NCBI RefSeq assembly: GCF_963576675.1
Contig: NC_088913.1
Coordinates: forward strand, 2,175,001 to 2,239,000
Source: Euphorbia lathyris
Taxonomy: Eukaryota > Streptophyta > Magnoliopsida > Malpighiales > Euphorbiaceae
Direction of reading: 5' to 3'
Length of the DNA: 64,000 bases
Shown here: positions 11,602-21,687 of the stretch, in pieces
Layout of the letters: each line of letters begins with the position of its first letter
How positions within the stretch are numbered: the stretch's first letter is position 1
The notes under the pieces: model-generated
Told to the model about the DNA's origin: nothing
What the model saw: the letters and a program-made list of their open reading frames with translations, nothing else
Databases searched by the model: none
Program-made: the position numbers and the translations under genes

Positions 11602-12846
11602 TTACATTGGTAGGAGGTGGCAGTTTTTAATTACCTCAATTTTTGCCGGATCGACCTCGATCCCCTTTCCCGACACCTTGTGTCCTAACACTATACAATT
11701 TTGGACCATAAACTGGCACTTTTCCCAATTGAGTGCCAAGTTTTTGTCTTCACAACGTTCTAAGACTCGGTCCAAGTTTTCAAGACATTGGTCGAAAGTA
11801 GGTCCTACAACATTAAAATCATCCATGAAAATTTCTAGGAACTCCTCGACCATATCAGAAAACATAGCCATCATACAACGATGGAATATGGCAGGGGCAT
11901 TACATAATCCGAAAGGCATCCGCCTATATGCGAAAGTCCCATAGGGGCAAGTGAATGTGGTTTTCTCTTGGTCCAAAGGGTCCACAGGAATTTGCATATA
12001 GCCGGATAGCCCATCTAAAGTGCAGAAAAATTCGTGCCCTGCCAACCGTTCCAACATTTGATCAATAAATGGTAAAGGAAAGTGGTCTTTACGGGTGGCC
12101 TCGTTTAATTTCCTATAATCTATGCATACACGCCAACTTGTAACCTTTCTAGTTGGGATTGATTCCCCTTTTTCATTTTCCATTACCGTTGTTCCCCCTT
12201 TTTTGGGCACGCATTGAACCGGGCTTACCCATTGGCTATCAGAAATCGGAAAGATGATACCTGCGTCGAGGAGTTTTATCACCTCGGCTTTTACCACCTC
12301 TTTCATGTTAGGGTTGAGCCGTCGTTGAGGTTGGGCGGATGGCTTGATCTCTTCCTCAAGGAAAATCCTATGCGTGCAGATTTTGGGGTCGATGCCTTTG
12401 ATGTCGTGGATTGACCATCCAAAGGCCCCTTTATGTTGCATCAGCACCTCCACCAATTTTTCTTCCTGTTCAACTGTCAACAAAGAAGAAATAATAACGG
12501 GTAAATCTGTGGGAGGTTGAAGAAAAACATATTTCAGATTGTTGGGCAAGGGCTTAAGCTCCAATTCTGGAGGCTCCTCTAACGAGGTTTTGGGTTTGAT
12601 CTCGCGATCAAGATCCTCTTTTCTACCCTTGACCCAATAACATTTTTCAGGTGGGAGATCTTCAAATGGTTCATTCGAGTTCTCACATTCCTCACCACCT
12701 AGACCGAGTTCTAAAGAGGCATTTCTCATGTTAAGGTCAACTTCCTCAATACATTCATCTATTAGCGCATCTACAAAGTTACAACTTTTGGAGCGTTCTT
12801 GAGGAAATTTCCTAGACTCATAAACTTTAAATGTTACCTCTTCGTC
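11602..12846 (-). pseudogene. Ty3/gypsy reverse transcriptase (element G)
   Basis: The frame continues from the protease after an in-frame TAG (12847-12849). RT landmarks in order are the thumb-side entry LDAGIIFPISDSQWVSPVQCVPKKGG, read here as its parts (AGIIFPI, SPVQCVPKKGG). Next come [46 protein letters not shown] and the catalytic FMDDF in place of YVDD, which is normal for Athila. The frame fails at [10 protein letters not shown] because one base is missing at about 11625, just before the RNase H frame. The first part (PPEKCYWVKGRKEDL..) is the protease-RT linker. Confidence 0.9.
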
Positions 12847-13584
12847 CTACACCCTTAGGACCAATTTACCTCCATGGACATCTATCAGTGTCCTACCGGT
12901 TGCAAGGAACGGTCTCCCAAGAAGAATGGGGACGGAGTCATCTTCTTCCATGTCGAGGACCACAAAATCGACCGGGAAGATCAGTTTGTCCACCTTCACC
13001 AATACATCCTCAACTATGCCTCTAGGCCATGCGATCGACCTATCCGCTAGCTGCAGTGTCATGTTTGTTGGTTTAGGCTCTCCGAGTCCCAATTTCCTGA
13101 AAATTGATAAAGGCATAAGATTAATACTTGCTCCTAAATCGCATAATGCCCTATCTATGTGCATGTTGCCTATCCTACACGGGATGGTAAAGCTCCCTTG
13201 ATCTTTAAGCTTGGGGGGTAGTTTATGGGTGATTATGGCCGAGCATTGTTCTGTTAAAGCCACTATCTCATTCTCCCCAAACTTTTTCTTTTTCGACAAC
13301 ATGTCTTTAAGAAATTTTGCATAGTTCGGCATTTCCTCTAGTGCTTCCATTAATGGAATATTGATTTCTAATCTACTAAGGATTTCCGAAAACCGAGAAA
13401 ATTTCTTATCTAAGTTGGCCTTTTTCTGTTTCTGAGGGAATGGCAGTTTTGGTGCATAAGGCCTAACTACTTTTTCTACAGCTACTTCAGGAGCTGGAGT
13501 TTCAGACGTGGGACCGGGGTTGCTTACCACTTCCGGTTCCCTACTTACCTGAGGTGACGGATGCGTTTGCGATGGAGGTGCCAC
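12847..13584 (-). pseudogene. Ty3/gypsy aspartic protease region (element G)
   Basis: A 245-codon frame with a Pro-rich N-terminus and a lysine-rich NYAKFLKDMLSKKKKF segment. The protease core follows with the catalytic triad in CDLGASINLMPLS and the flap and hydrophobic strands through VPILLGRPFLATGRTLID. It cleaves the Gag-Pol polyprotein during particle maturation. It is in frame with the RT but ends in a TAG (12847-12849) where element D has a sense codon. Upstream the same frame is open back to a further TAG at 13675-13677. Confidence 0.88.
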
Positions 13585-13674
13585 GAGTGTGTCTACCTCC
13601 TTGCTGCTCCTTAGGGCGATGGCTTGAATTGCCTCCTCTTGTAAGAGGAACGCCTCTTGGCATTCCCTTTCTTC

Positions 13675-14115
13675 CTATCTAATTGCGGCAAGCTGGTTAC
13701 TCAGGGTCCTGCATGCCTCCTCGTTGGCTGCCAGTCGGACGGATATCTCTCTTAAGAGGGTCATTATTCCTTCTAAGCACTCTGTTTGCCTGCCATAAAA
13801 ATCAGAGTTAGAATGGGGACATGGAAGGGTATCCACGGGTGCCATGTAGGGCACCGGTGGATATCGTGTATGCTCCTGATCATAATAGTTGTAGGTTGAG
13901 GGTTCAGAATTATACCTTTGATGATTACCCAAGTAACTTACATTCTCACCTCTAGGTATGTAATAGTTGATGTGGCATACCCTACCGGGGTGATTCTAGC
14001 CACATCTCTCGCAAAATGGTGTCCTTGGTTGGTTATTACGGCTGTATGAAGCCACAAGGAAATCCATTTTTGTGTTGAGATCGTTCATGGACGGATTTGA
14101 CGCTCTGTTGTCCAT
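13675..14115 (-). pseudogene. Second Gag C-terminal module (element G)
   Basis: The frame starts at an ATG at 14115. It has a zinc-knuckle-like CERCG..HPGRVCH interrupted by a TAG, then NVSYLGNHQRYNSEPS and a coiled-coil-like RLAANEEACRTLSNQLAAIR. A second TAG follows at 13675-13677, after which the frame runs into the protease. These blocks match the end of other Athila Gags in the window (compare NVSYIGGNQRYNS in element E). Element G therefore has two Gag C-terminal modules: this one, joined to pol, and one at the end of the separate gag at 14681. This points to a chimeric or duplicated gag region. Confidence 0.7.
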
Positions 14116-14680
14116 AGTTGCTGGAAGAACGATTTTATAAGTACAAGTAATGTTACAGAATTTAAGTAATAGTATATCATCAAGTATTTATGTATACAAG
14201 TATAAGTTATAGTAGAATGGTGGATTTGGGGGGTTAGGTTTTGAAAGGGAAAGAGAGGAAGAAAGGAAGAAAGAAAGTATGAAATAAGGAAAAAGAAAGA
14301 AAGAGAGAAGGGAAGAAGAAGGTGGGGAAGGGGATGATGAGTCACCCCCCCTTTTTTTTTCTTATTCTTTTTCTTTTCTTCCTTCTTTTTTTTTTGGCTC
14401 GGGATTTTAAAATCCCGAACAGCCCGTGTCGGCTGAGCTGATTGGCTCGACCGACCAGCCCGGCGAGTTGGGCAGTGCCTAACTCGTCCGGGTTGGGCGA
14501 AATTCGTTTTTTTTTTTGGGAGTATGGGGGAATGCAAAACTTGACAATGTAAATAAGAAGGAAAAAATGAGATTAAAATTCAACAACTAAAATCAACAAA
14601 AATAAAAGAAAAGGAAATGCAGAAGTAAATTGTTCAAGCTTTGAATTTAAACCGAGGAGAACCCGATTTCTCCCCCTTAC
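14116..14680. other. Spacer with homopurine/homopyrimidine runs and a GC island
   Basis: No gene. A + strand GA-rich stretch (about 14240-14335) is followed by C and T runs to 14397. A GC-rich island follows (about 14398-14510) that begins near AATCCCGAAC and holds CGGCGAG-type words, then another T run. Comparable islands sit in elements F (40680-40830) and H (52450-52545). Confidence 0.6.
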
Positions 14681-16132
14681 TCAATCCTTTCTCAGGATAT
14701 TTGGATTCTTCTCCGTTGTGCTTGGGAGAGAACCCTGTGGCCTTTCCTGCCTGTCCCTATTGATCTGAGCTACCTGATTGCTCAAATCTTTGCAGAAGGC
14801 TTCATTGTTGGCAAGCCTAGCCGAGATCTCCTTCAGAAGAGTGACCACCTCGTCAGATTCCTTAGGAGGTTGCATTGGCCCTTGATTCTGCTGTTGGTAT
14901 GGGGGCATGCCAAGCCCCTGCTCTCTATGCTCTTGAACAAAACCGCTAGGAGGTCGAATCACATTCTGATTTGAATTCCCGTAAGATAAGTTTGGGTGCT
15001 GAGGCCTCCTGTAGTTGTTGCTGTTGTTGTAGGAGTTGTGGTTGTTGGGTTTGTAGTTGTTATAGTTCTGATTGTACCTCGGTTGTCCCCCAACGTAATT
15101 GACCATCTCCATCCCGTCTCCAGCGAAAGGGCTACCTGCTTGACATTCCTTTCCATGGTGGTCGCCGCCACAGTGCACACAGGTGGGAGGTTGGCTGAAT
15201 TGAGCCAACATGACGTCCATCTTCCTACTTATATCTGCAACACTCAAATTTTGCTCTTGTTCTTCCACATCAAATACCCGCTGCCTTGAGGGGCCAGTGA
15301 GCTTCTGTTCTTGCCACTGCACACTCTTTCTGGCCAACTCATTAATCATGTCATGTGCCTCTGCTGCTGTCTTCCTAAACAAATCTCCACCCGCTGCGGA
15401 GTCTACAATAGCTCTGTTGGTGGGTGTCAGTCCGTGATAGAAGACGCTTACCAATTGATGCTTGGGTATGTCATGATGAGGGCACATGCGCAGCATTTTT
15501 CTGAATCGGGTCTAAGATGTGTGGAGCGCTTCGTGCTCGGGTTGGTGGAAGGATGTGATCTCACCCCTGAGCATTGCTGTCTTCGAGGGAGGAAAGTAGT
15601 AGGACAAGAATTCCTTATCCAATCCTGCCCAAGTCGTGATTGATCCGGGCTCCAGAGTTCTCAACCATTCCAAAGCTTGCCCAGTCAGAGAAAATGGGAA
15701 CAACTTCAGCCTAGCAGCATCTTGGGGAACCCCATTTGTTCTTGCAGTGTCTGCGCACATTAGGAAGCGATCCAGATGATCATTCGGGCTCTCGTGTGCT
15801 TCTCCTCCAAACAATCTGGTCTGTTGAATCAAGTGAATTATATCGGACTTGATTTCGTATGTATTGGCCTGGATATTTGGAGCAGTAATGCCGGACAGAT
15901 GCTGGTGTCGGTGTGGTGCCAGGATCTCACTCATCAGACGAGTGTCATTTTCTGGTCCGGTGTTCTCAGTGTTCCGCTCATTGTTCCGTTCATTGTCAGT
16001 CATCTTGATAGGTTTGATAGGCTCAATGATCTCGTCTTGCTTCAGCTTTCCGATTTGTTTGCTCCTGCAAAGAGTATGTTCAAGTTCAGGGTTAAGAGGG
16101 ACACACGGTATTTTCGCTGATCTCGTAGGCAT
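14681..16132 (-). pseudogene. Athila-type Gag (element G)
   Basis: I take the start as the ATG at 16132 (MPTRSAKIP) because it aligns with the starts in E (MHTRSK) and D (MRRAGP). The upstream open frame is low-complexity leader. Landmarks are LEHTLCRSKQ, the retrotransposon Gag core (DRFLMCADTARTNG, RLKLFPFSLTGQALEWL, SYYFPPSKTAMLRGEI, CPHHDIPKHQLVSVFYHGL), a CX2CX3HX4C zinc knuckle (CVHCGGDHHGKEC) and an Asn-rich linker. A coiled-coil-like tail closes it (VVTLLKEISARLANNEAF). One nonsense codon (TAG, 15512-15514) replaces a Trp found in element E. Gag would form the particle and bind element RNA. Confidence 0.9.
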
Positions 16133-16563
16133 ACGCTGAGAAAAGATAAATACAGAAATAAATGAAAGCGGAAGGAAAATCATACACATCATATAAGGTT
16201 GCACAGTTTTGTACAAGTATAAGAACGGTATTAAATAAACACATATAGACACGTATAGATGAAGTTGACAAGTATAACTACACGTTCGTACAAACGAATA
16301 TAAACAAGCGTAAGTATAAACAAGGATGGCTATCATAAACAAGTATATATAAACAAGTGTATATAAACAAGTATAAACGGTATAGATACGTATGAACAAG
16401 TATCATGATTATAAACAAGTATAGTTATTATAAACAAGTATATATAAACAAGTATATATAAGTATAAGTATAAACAAATATAAACGATATAAACAAAGAA
16501 TATTCACAAAGAATGCCTAAACTAACAAATCGACCTTTGGTTCGATATTGCAGAAGAAATAAA
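16133..16563 (-). repeat. 5' leader of element G with ATAAACAAGTAT repeats
   Basis: The untranslated leader between primer site and gag contains many degenerate copies of TATAAACAAGTAT between about 16205 and 16490. No gene. Confidence 0.65.
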
Positions 16564-16581
16564 TCCCCGGCAACGGCGCCA
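16564..16581 (-). other. tRNA-Asp primer-binding site (element G)
   Basis: 18 of 18 bases match the 3' end of plant tRNA-Asp (+ strand TCCCCGGCAACGGCGCCA), 6 bp from the 5' LTR. This is the usual Athila/Tat primer. The match is to the tRNA end only; it is not a tRNA gene. Confidence 0.9.
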
Positions 16582-16587
16582 AAAACT

Positions 16588-18183
16588 TGATGCGGGTTCC
16601 GTGAAGAAGCCTCACTAAGGGATAAGTGTACCCCGTCGTTATCAAGTAATAAATTTCTGGTTAAGTCCAGGTTATCATCCACAGGATTTATTTCTGCAAG
16701 TATCGAGTTACTTGGTTTCAGGTGTTATCTAGGCTTAGGGGGTTTTGAGTTGGTTTCGCTAAGTTAATCTACTCCTAGGTTGAATTATACTATTCCTAGC
16801 TAAGTTATCTGATTCTAACTAAGTTATTCTATGCCTAATTAAGTTACTCTACCCCTAATTAAGTTAAACTACTCCTAATTGATCTTTCACTAATGTAATT
16901 ATCCGAAGGAACATGGTATGAACGATAATAATGAAGATAGATTATTAGGTCTATTGAATAAAAACCTAATCTGAGTCACTTGTATTCAAGGCGATTAACC
17001 CTACTTACCCTCCTGAAGTTCCTAGCGCGTGATTCCCTAAGGCTGAAACTAGGTCTAAGGCTCAGTAAATTGGCGCTTAATCAACTAAGAGGTCGTCAAT
17101 CTCCTAGGCTCTGACTAGGTCAGATTCAGCTCGCAATATGTGCCTACTAGATTTTGGGGCTTTTGAATGAGTTAAACCAATTGAATAAAGCATAAGACAG
17201 AGATCAGACAAATAATCATAGAACAAAACAAGAGCTAAATTATTATTAAAGGCGAAGATAATTGTCACAAGATACAATAAGCTAAGTTCGGCAACTGTAT
17301 CAAAGAGTACAAACAAGGAAAGATAAAAGGAGATACAAAAATCCCTTTCAGGGAACCTGTTTACTCTGCAGCCGGCGACTTAATCTTAAGGACGGACCTT
17401 GATAATTCCTCGAGAAAAAGCTTTGAAGGAGCTTCAATGGAGGTCGAAGAAGATGGAGGAGATGGAGAGGAATTACAAGGGGAAAGCTAAGATAATTTAC
17501 AAAAACGAAAGATATCAAATTACCTTGGAAAAACTCTATTTATAGGCGTGGCTCGGCCCTCTTTTTGACCTATTTTCGTGTTCTTATTGATGTAGGAAGT
17601 CGTGGGGTCCATCGTGGCTTCGTGGGGGCGGAATTGGTCTTTTTGACCAATTCCCGCAGGTCTGCTTGCCAAGCAGGGAGAGCTGCTCGGCGAGCAGGCG
17701 CTACTCGCAGCGAGCAGGCATGGCCTCCAGGGGCCTGCTCGACGAGCAGGCATGGCCTATGGAGGCCCGCTCGTCAAGCATTTTTGCCCGGTATGCCCCC
17801 GCGTGCTTGCCGACTGCCGTCGATGCCCTTTTTCATTCGAACTTATACCTGCGCACGTACAGAAACTCCAGATAACATTAGTCCAAAGGCTAAATTGATC
17901 CGCCAATCGCTTATTTTGAGCAAACGCTTCGTTTGGTGCGACTTTTGACGGACCAATTAGCTTCAAAAGATAACGGAATTATACTATGCATGCTATTTTG
18001 GCCGTAATTGCCTAGATTGGTCATAAAACGAGCCTAAACAACGAAAAATAAATAAAACGTTTCCAATTCCTAACTAACTCACACAAAAGCATTTAAATGC
18101 GAGAAATGCTCGCTTATTAACTAAATAATGCTAAAACCCGTCCTAAAACCGTACCCAAAGATAGGGGTTTTTTACCCCTATCA
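16588..18183 (-). repeat. 5' LTR of element G
   Basis: 1,596 bp, next to the primer site. TATA box at 17534-17545 on the minus strand. Near-identical to 6449-8101 apart from the shorter GC array. Confidence 0.92.
17662..17780. repeat. GC-rich near-palindrome array, 5' LTR of element G
   Basis: A shorter version of the array at 7523-7698, with about five CTGCTCG(G/A)CGAGCAG-type words. The two LTRs of one element were identical at insertion, so the copy-number difference arose afterwards. Confidence 0.75.
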
Positions 18184-18188
18184 CTGGT
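18184..18188. repeat. Target site duplication of element G, right copy
   Basis: CTGGT, against CTCGT at 6444-6448. Confidence 0.7.
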
Positions 18189-19770
18189 CAGCACCCCAGT
18201 GCTGAGCGTACCAGCACACCTTTGTGGTGTGTCCTTTCTTCCCACAGAAGTCACACTAGACTTTCCGTTGAGGATTCCATCTCTGTTGACCAGTACCTTG
18301 GTACTGAGTATTCAGAGGAATGTTTCTTTTGTTTGGAACCTTTAGTTGGTTCTGGATAGTTGTGACGTCCTTTCTCAGTTTCTTAGAATCCGATTGGACT
18401 TCCGAGACAGACTTATGTATGATCTCTATGTTATCATGCAAAGTTGAGTTGTCCTGAAGAAGGAATTTGAGGTCACTCAGCTTGACCTCTTCAACCTCGT
18501 CACAACGCCTGCTGAGTGCTATAACTTTCTTATTACACTTTTTGACAAGTGTGTAGAGATCGCTCAGGGCATTAACCATTTCATTTCTGAGCTGGGGTAG
18601 TGATATTACCTCATTTGATTGCTCCTCGTCATCAGATGCGATGGAGGGGTCAGCATGCTCAGAGATGCACGGTTCAGCAAGTTCGTCAGCCATGAAACAG
18701 ATCTTTGCTAACTCAGTGGCATCAGCTTCTGATGATGAAGACTCATCACTGTCGCTCCATGTTGCCACGATTGCCTTTTTGCCGTTCTTCCTTTCTTTCC
18801 TCAGCGTGGGGCAGCTTGACTTGATATGGCCAGTTTGATGACATTCAAAGCATGTAATGGGCTTTGAGTTGTCCTTCTTGTATTTGCTGTCGCTGGACTC
18901 AGCTTTATACTTATCAAACTTTCTGTAAGGCTTTTTAGAATATTTGTCATTCTTTCTGAACAGCCTTTTCATCTTTCTGGTGAACATAGCCATCTCCTCA
19001 TCATCTGTTGAGCTCCCATCAGTGGAGTCGGCTTTCATGACAAGAGATTTTTGCTTCTTGTCTTCAGACTTTTCCTTCACCTCGAAATTCTTCATTGAGA
19101 TCTCATGGGTCAGTAATGAGCCGATGAGTTCATCATATTTGTAGGTGGTTAAGTCTTGAGCTTCCTCAACAGCAGTCTTCTTTGCTTGCCAGTTTTTAGG
19201 AAGACTCCTAAGAATCTTCTTGACTTGTTCTTCCTCAGTGAAGATCTTCCCAAGTCTCTTGATCTCATTGATGATGTTTGTAAACCTTGCATTCATGTCA
19301 GATATTCCTTCATCATCGTTCATTTCGAACAACTCGTACAGTCTCATCTGCTGGTTCACCTTGGACTCCTTCACTTTGTTGGTTCCTTCATAGGTGACCT
19401 CCAACTTCTTCCAGATCTCTTGCGCTGACTCACAACCTGATATCTTATTATATTCTACAGCATCAAGCGCACATTGAAGCATATTTATAGCCGAAGCGTG
19501 ATTTTGTAGCTTCTTGAGATCATCCTCTGTCCATTTGGCCTCAGCTTTGACAACTGTTTGGCCAGCCACAACTTCAATAGGAACAAACGGGCCTTGGACT
19601 ATTGAAAGCCATGCACTCATGTTTGTTGCCTAAATAAAGTTTTTCATCCTATTCTTCCAGAAGGTGTAGTTAGACCCAAAGAATAGGGGAGGCCGAGTAA
19701 TGGACAGCCCCTCAGGTAAGATCTGAGTTGTCTGGTTTCCTGGGAGAAACCGAGTGCTGTTTTCAGCCAT
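18184..19770 (-). pseudogene. Sirevirus-type Gag of element B, proximal part
   Basis: I place the start at the ATG at 19770 (MAENSTRFLPGNQ), 49 bp after the primer site. A downstream ATG at 19620 follows an in-frame TAG (19630-19632). Landmarks are MSAWLSIVQGPFVPIE, the UBN2-type Gag core (QEIWKKLEVTYEGTNKVKESK, LRSLPKNWQAKKTAVEEA), a lysine-rich region and a CX2CX4HX4C knuckle (CFECHQTGHIKSSC). A long acidic, coiled-coil-like stretch follows, then a second knuckle (CDFCGKKGHTTKVC) just after another TAG (18256-18258). A third knuckle lies across element G at 6288-6448. Two stops and one large insertion make it inactive. Confidence 0.88.
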
Positions 19771-19818
19771 AGTGGGGATCAGCTCAAGGTAGTTAAACAT
19801 TTCACAGTGAGCTTTTAA

Positions 19819-19830
19819 GCTCTGATACCA
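19819..19830 (-). other. Initiator tRNA-Met primer-binding site (element B)
   Basis: The minus strand reads TGGTATCAGAGC, complementary to the 3' end of plant initiator tRNA-Met, 2 bp inside the 5' LTR. Typical of copia elements. Confidence 0.9.
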
Positions 19831-19832
19831 CT

Positions 19833-21170
19833 TGTTGGTCCCTTATAACGTAACAAGTTAGTTCCAAGGGGGGGGATAGGAACTATTTAAAATTGAAGTA
19901 CGTTAAGGCTGACTTCTTTTTCTTTGAAAAAGGATTACACAGCGCGCTGAGTAAATAAGACACTAGCTTAGTCAACTGGTGACTAAGTCAGCTTCTTTCG
20001 TTGAGTCAGGAGATAGCACTTTGAGTCTATTCCTGAATTCAGATACTCAATACACACAACTCAGCGTGACCTCTTTACTTGGTCAGTTTTGTTTAAGCAA
20101 GCAATATATATATTAAGGAGTTTAAGGTTCGAAAGATGTTACTCAGCAGATTTATCCAGGTTTGGCCTCTAAGCCTACGTTCTGTCCCCGGAACACGTTT
20201 CGAGCTTTCGAATTCTCTACTGAGCTCTTTAACGGTAGAGCATCAAACCTTTTACAACTTAGAAGTTGAGTATAACAATAGTACCTTCCTCTATACCTCT
20301 ACTCACTCCTAATCTCTCGCTGAATACTATAACCGAGTACTCAGCCTCTCCTTTCTAATCTCTAGAAATGATAAACATTTGTCCTAAACAACAATTGCTA
20401 AGACACCTTAGATGATTGAATAATCACTCTAGACTTTTACACGAAAGATATAGAATTTGGTGTAAGTATTTGCTTTGCTTTTTCTCACAGAACTTTGAGT
20501 AGAATTTTGGTCAGCGTAATGGCTTGATAATGTTCTGTGTTGAAATGAAGCAACTGAAGGGCACTATTTATAGAGACGTCTGAGACATCAGGCATTTCGA
20601 ATTTCGAAATAACCGTTGGAGGGAAACGGCTTCCTGTCGTTGTCACTCAGTCTTGCTCAGAGCTCTCGGCCAATCAGATTTGAGTATCTTCTGTCCTCGG
20701 TCTACTTTTAGTCAGTTTGGCAGAATGTCTCTCCATTTATGGTAAGGTCAACTTAGACAGCGTCCTGTGTCTTCTGAACTTTACCCAAAGTGGAAACACT
20801 TTGTCTGGAAGTTGTTCTTGCTCAGCTGCTGTCTTGTACTCTTTGTCGATTCAACTCAGCAGCTTCATTCCGAAGTTGTTCAACGAAGGTCTTCTAGATC
20901 CTTCTCTTCGCTGAGCTGCGTTTTGTTCATAACGACAGCGTTTTGCACAAGCGGGCCGAGTGGTCTTGATCTGTTTGACTTGGGCTTTGACTTCCGTATT
21001 GGGCTTTAAGCCATTTAGTCTTTATGTCTTATAAACAATTTAACTCAACATTGAACAAACACATTAGTGTAATAAATAAAAGCATTTAAACTTAGTGTGT
21101 TTAGAATATATTTAATATTTTACTTAAATACTTTTGTCAGATCAAAATCATGTGGAAAGGTGTTTCAACA
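19833..21170 (-). repeat. 5' LTR of element B
   Basis: 1,338 bp; on the minus strand it runs from TGTTGAAACACC to CCAACA. The outer end is placed at 21170 because the Tat integrase frame continues from 21171 without loss. CAACA at 21050 is an alternative, but it would leave 120 bp unexplained. The TATA box CTATAAATAG is at 20564-20573 on the minus strand. The other LTR is outside the window. Confidence 0.8.
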
Positions 21171-21687
21171 GCGACCTCTGATGCCCCATTCGGTGCAGAA
21201 TTTGCGGAATTGACTGCAGTCAAACTGTCGCCCGTTATCTATGATGAAAGAATGAGTGACTCCGAATCGGTATATTATTGTTCTTCTTAGGAAGCTTATA
21301 ACATTGTCGGCGGTTATCTTAGCGATAACTTCTGCCTCGATCCATTTTGTGAAGTGATCGACTGCTACTACCACAAAACGCTTCTGTGTTAAGGCTATCG
21401 GAAAGGGGCCGAGCAGATCAACCCCCCATACGGTGAAAGGCCAGGGTGTGACGATGCTTTTAAGGGGATCCGCCGGCGCGTGATGAGTATTTGCGTGTAC
21501 TTAACATGCCTGGCATTTGCATACTAGTCTCACCGCATCGGAGTCCATGGTTTGCCAGTAAAGTCCCTTTAGCCGGGCCTTCTTCACAATTGATCGAGCC
21601 CCCTGATGCGAGCTGCATACACCCTGGTGTATCTCTTTTAGACAGTGATCTCCCTCCTCCTCGGGGATGCAACATAACCAAGGGTGT
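21171..21687 (-). pseudogene. Tat/Retand-type gypsy integrase fragment (T)
   Basis: The zinc-binding region is readable (EIHQGVC, then CKCQACQVHA), followed by PWPFTVWGVDLLGPFP and the DDE core (VAVDHFTKWIEAE, then FIIDNGRQFD). The piece stops at WGIRGR where element B begins. Upstream, the codons for PEEEGDHC join across element E to the 46573-46602 fragment. It is the oldest layer visible and is split by B, E and D. It is inactive. Confidence 0.85.
21683..21687. repeat. Target site duplication of element E, left copy
   Basis: GGTGT, identical to 46573-46577. Confidence 0.9.

Larger units (their letters stand above)
6449..18183 (-). mobile_element. Athila-type Ty3/gypsy element G, full length
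   Basis: Length 11,735 bp. LTRs begin TGATGCGGG and end CCCCTATCA on the + strand. On the minus strand the order is 5' LTR, tRNA-Asp primer site, gag, spacer, a second gag C-terminal module, protease, RT, RNase H, integrase, 1.5 kb non-coding, polypurine tract, 3' LTR. It interrupts gag of element B and is flanked by 5 bp near-identical duplications. The pol genes are nearly complete but carry at least two stops and one frameshift, and gag carries one stop. It is the closest thing here to an autonomous partner for element F, which has the same LTR family. Confidence 0.92.
2436..21170 (-). mobile_element. Sirevirus-like Ty1/copia element B, nested and defective
   Basis: Reading right to left, the element has a 5' LTR (19833-21170), an initiator tRNA-Met primer site, gag, pol, a non-coding spacer and the start of an env-position ORF. 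Element A truncates it on the left, so the 3' LTR lies outside the window. Element G (6449-18183) splits its gag gene. It carries stop codons in gag and pol and has lost the integrase core. Its right edge falls exactly where the Tat integrase reading frame (T) resumes, so it inserted into T. Element C at the other end of the window is a second copy in the opposite orientation. Confidence 0.85.

Noticed and set aside
16564..16587. Possible tRNA-Asp gene fragments at each TCCCCGGCAACGGCGCCA
   Set aside because: Only the 3' terminal 18 bases including CCA are present, always beside an LTR. They are primer-binding sites.
21045..21050. Alternative outer end of the B LTR at CAACA, 21050
   Set aside because: It would leave 120 bp of unexplained sequence, whereas an end at 21170 meets the Tat frame exactly and starts with the TGTTGAAAC form usual in Sirevirus-like LTRs.
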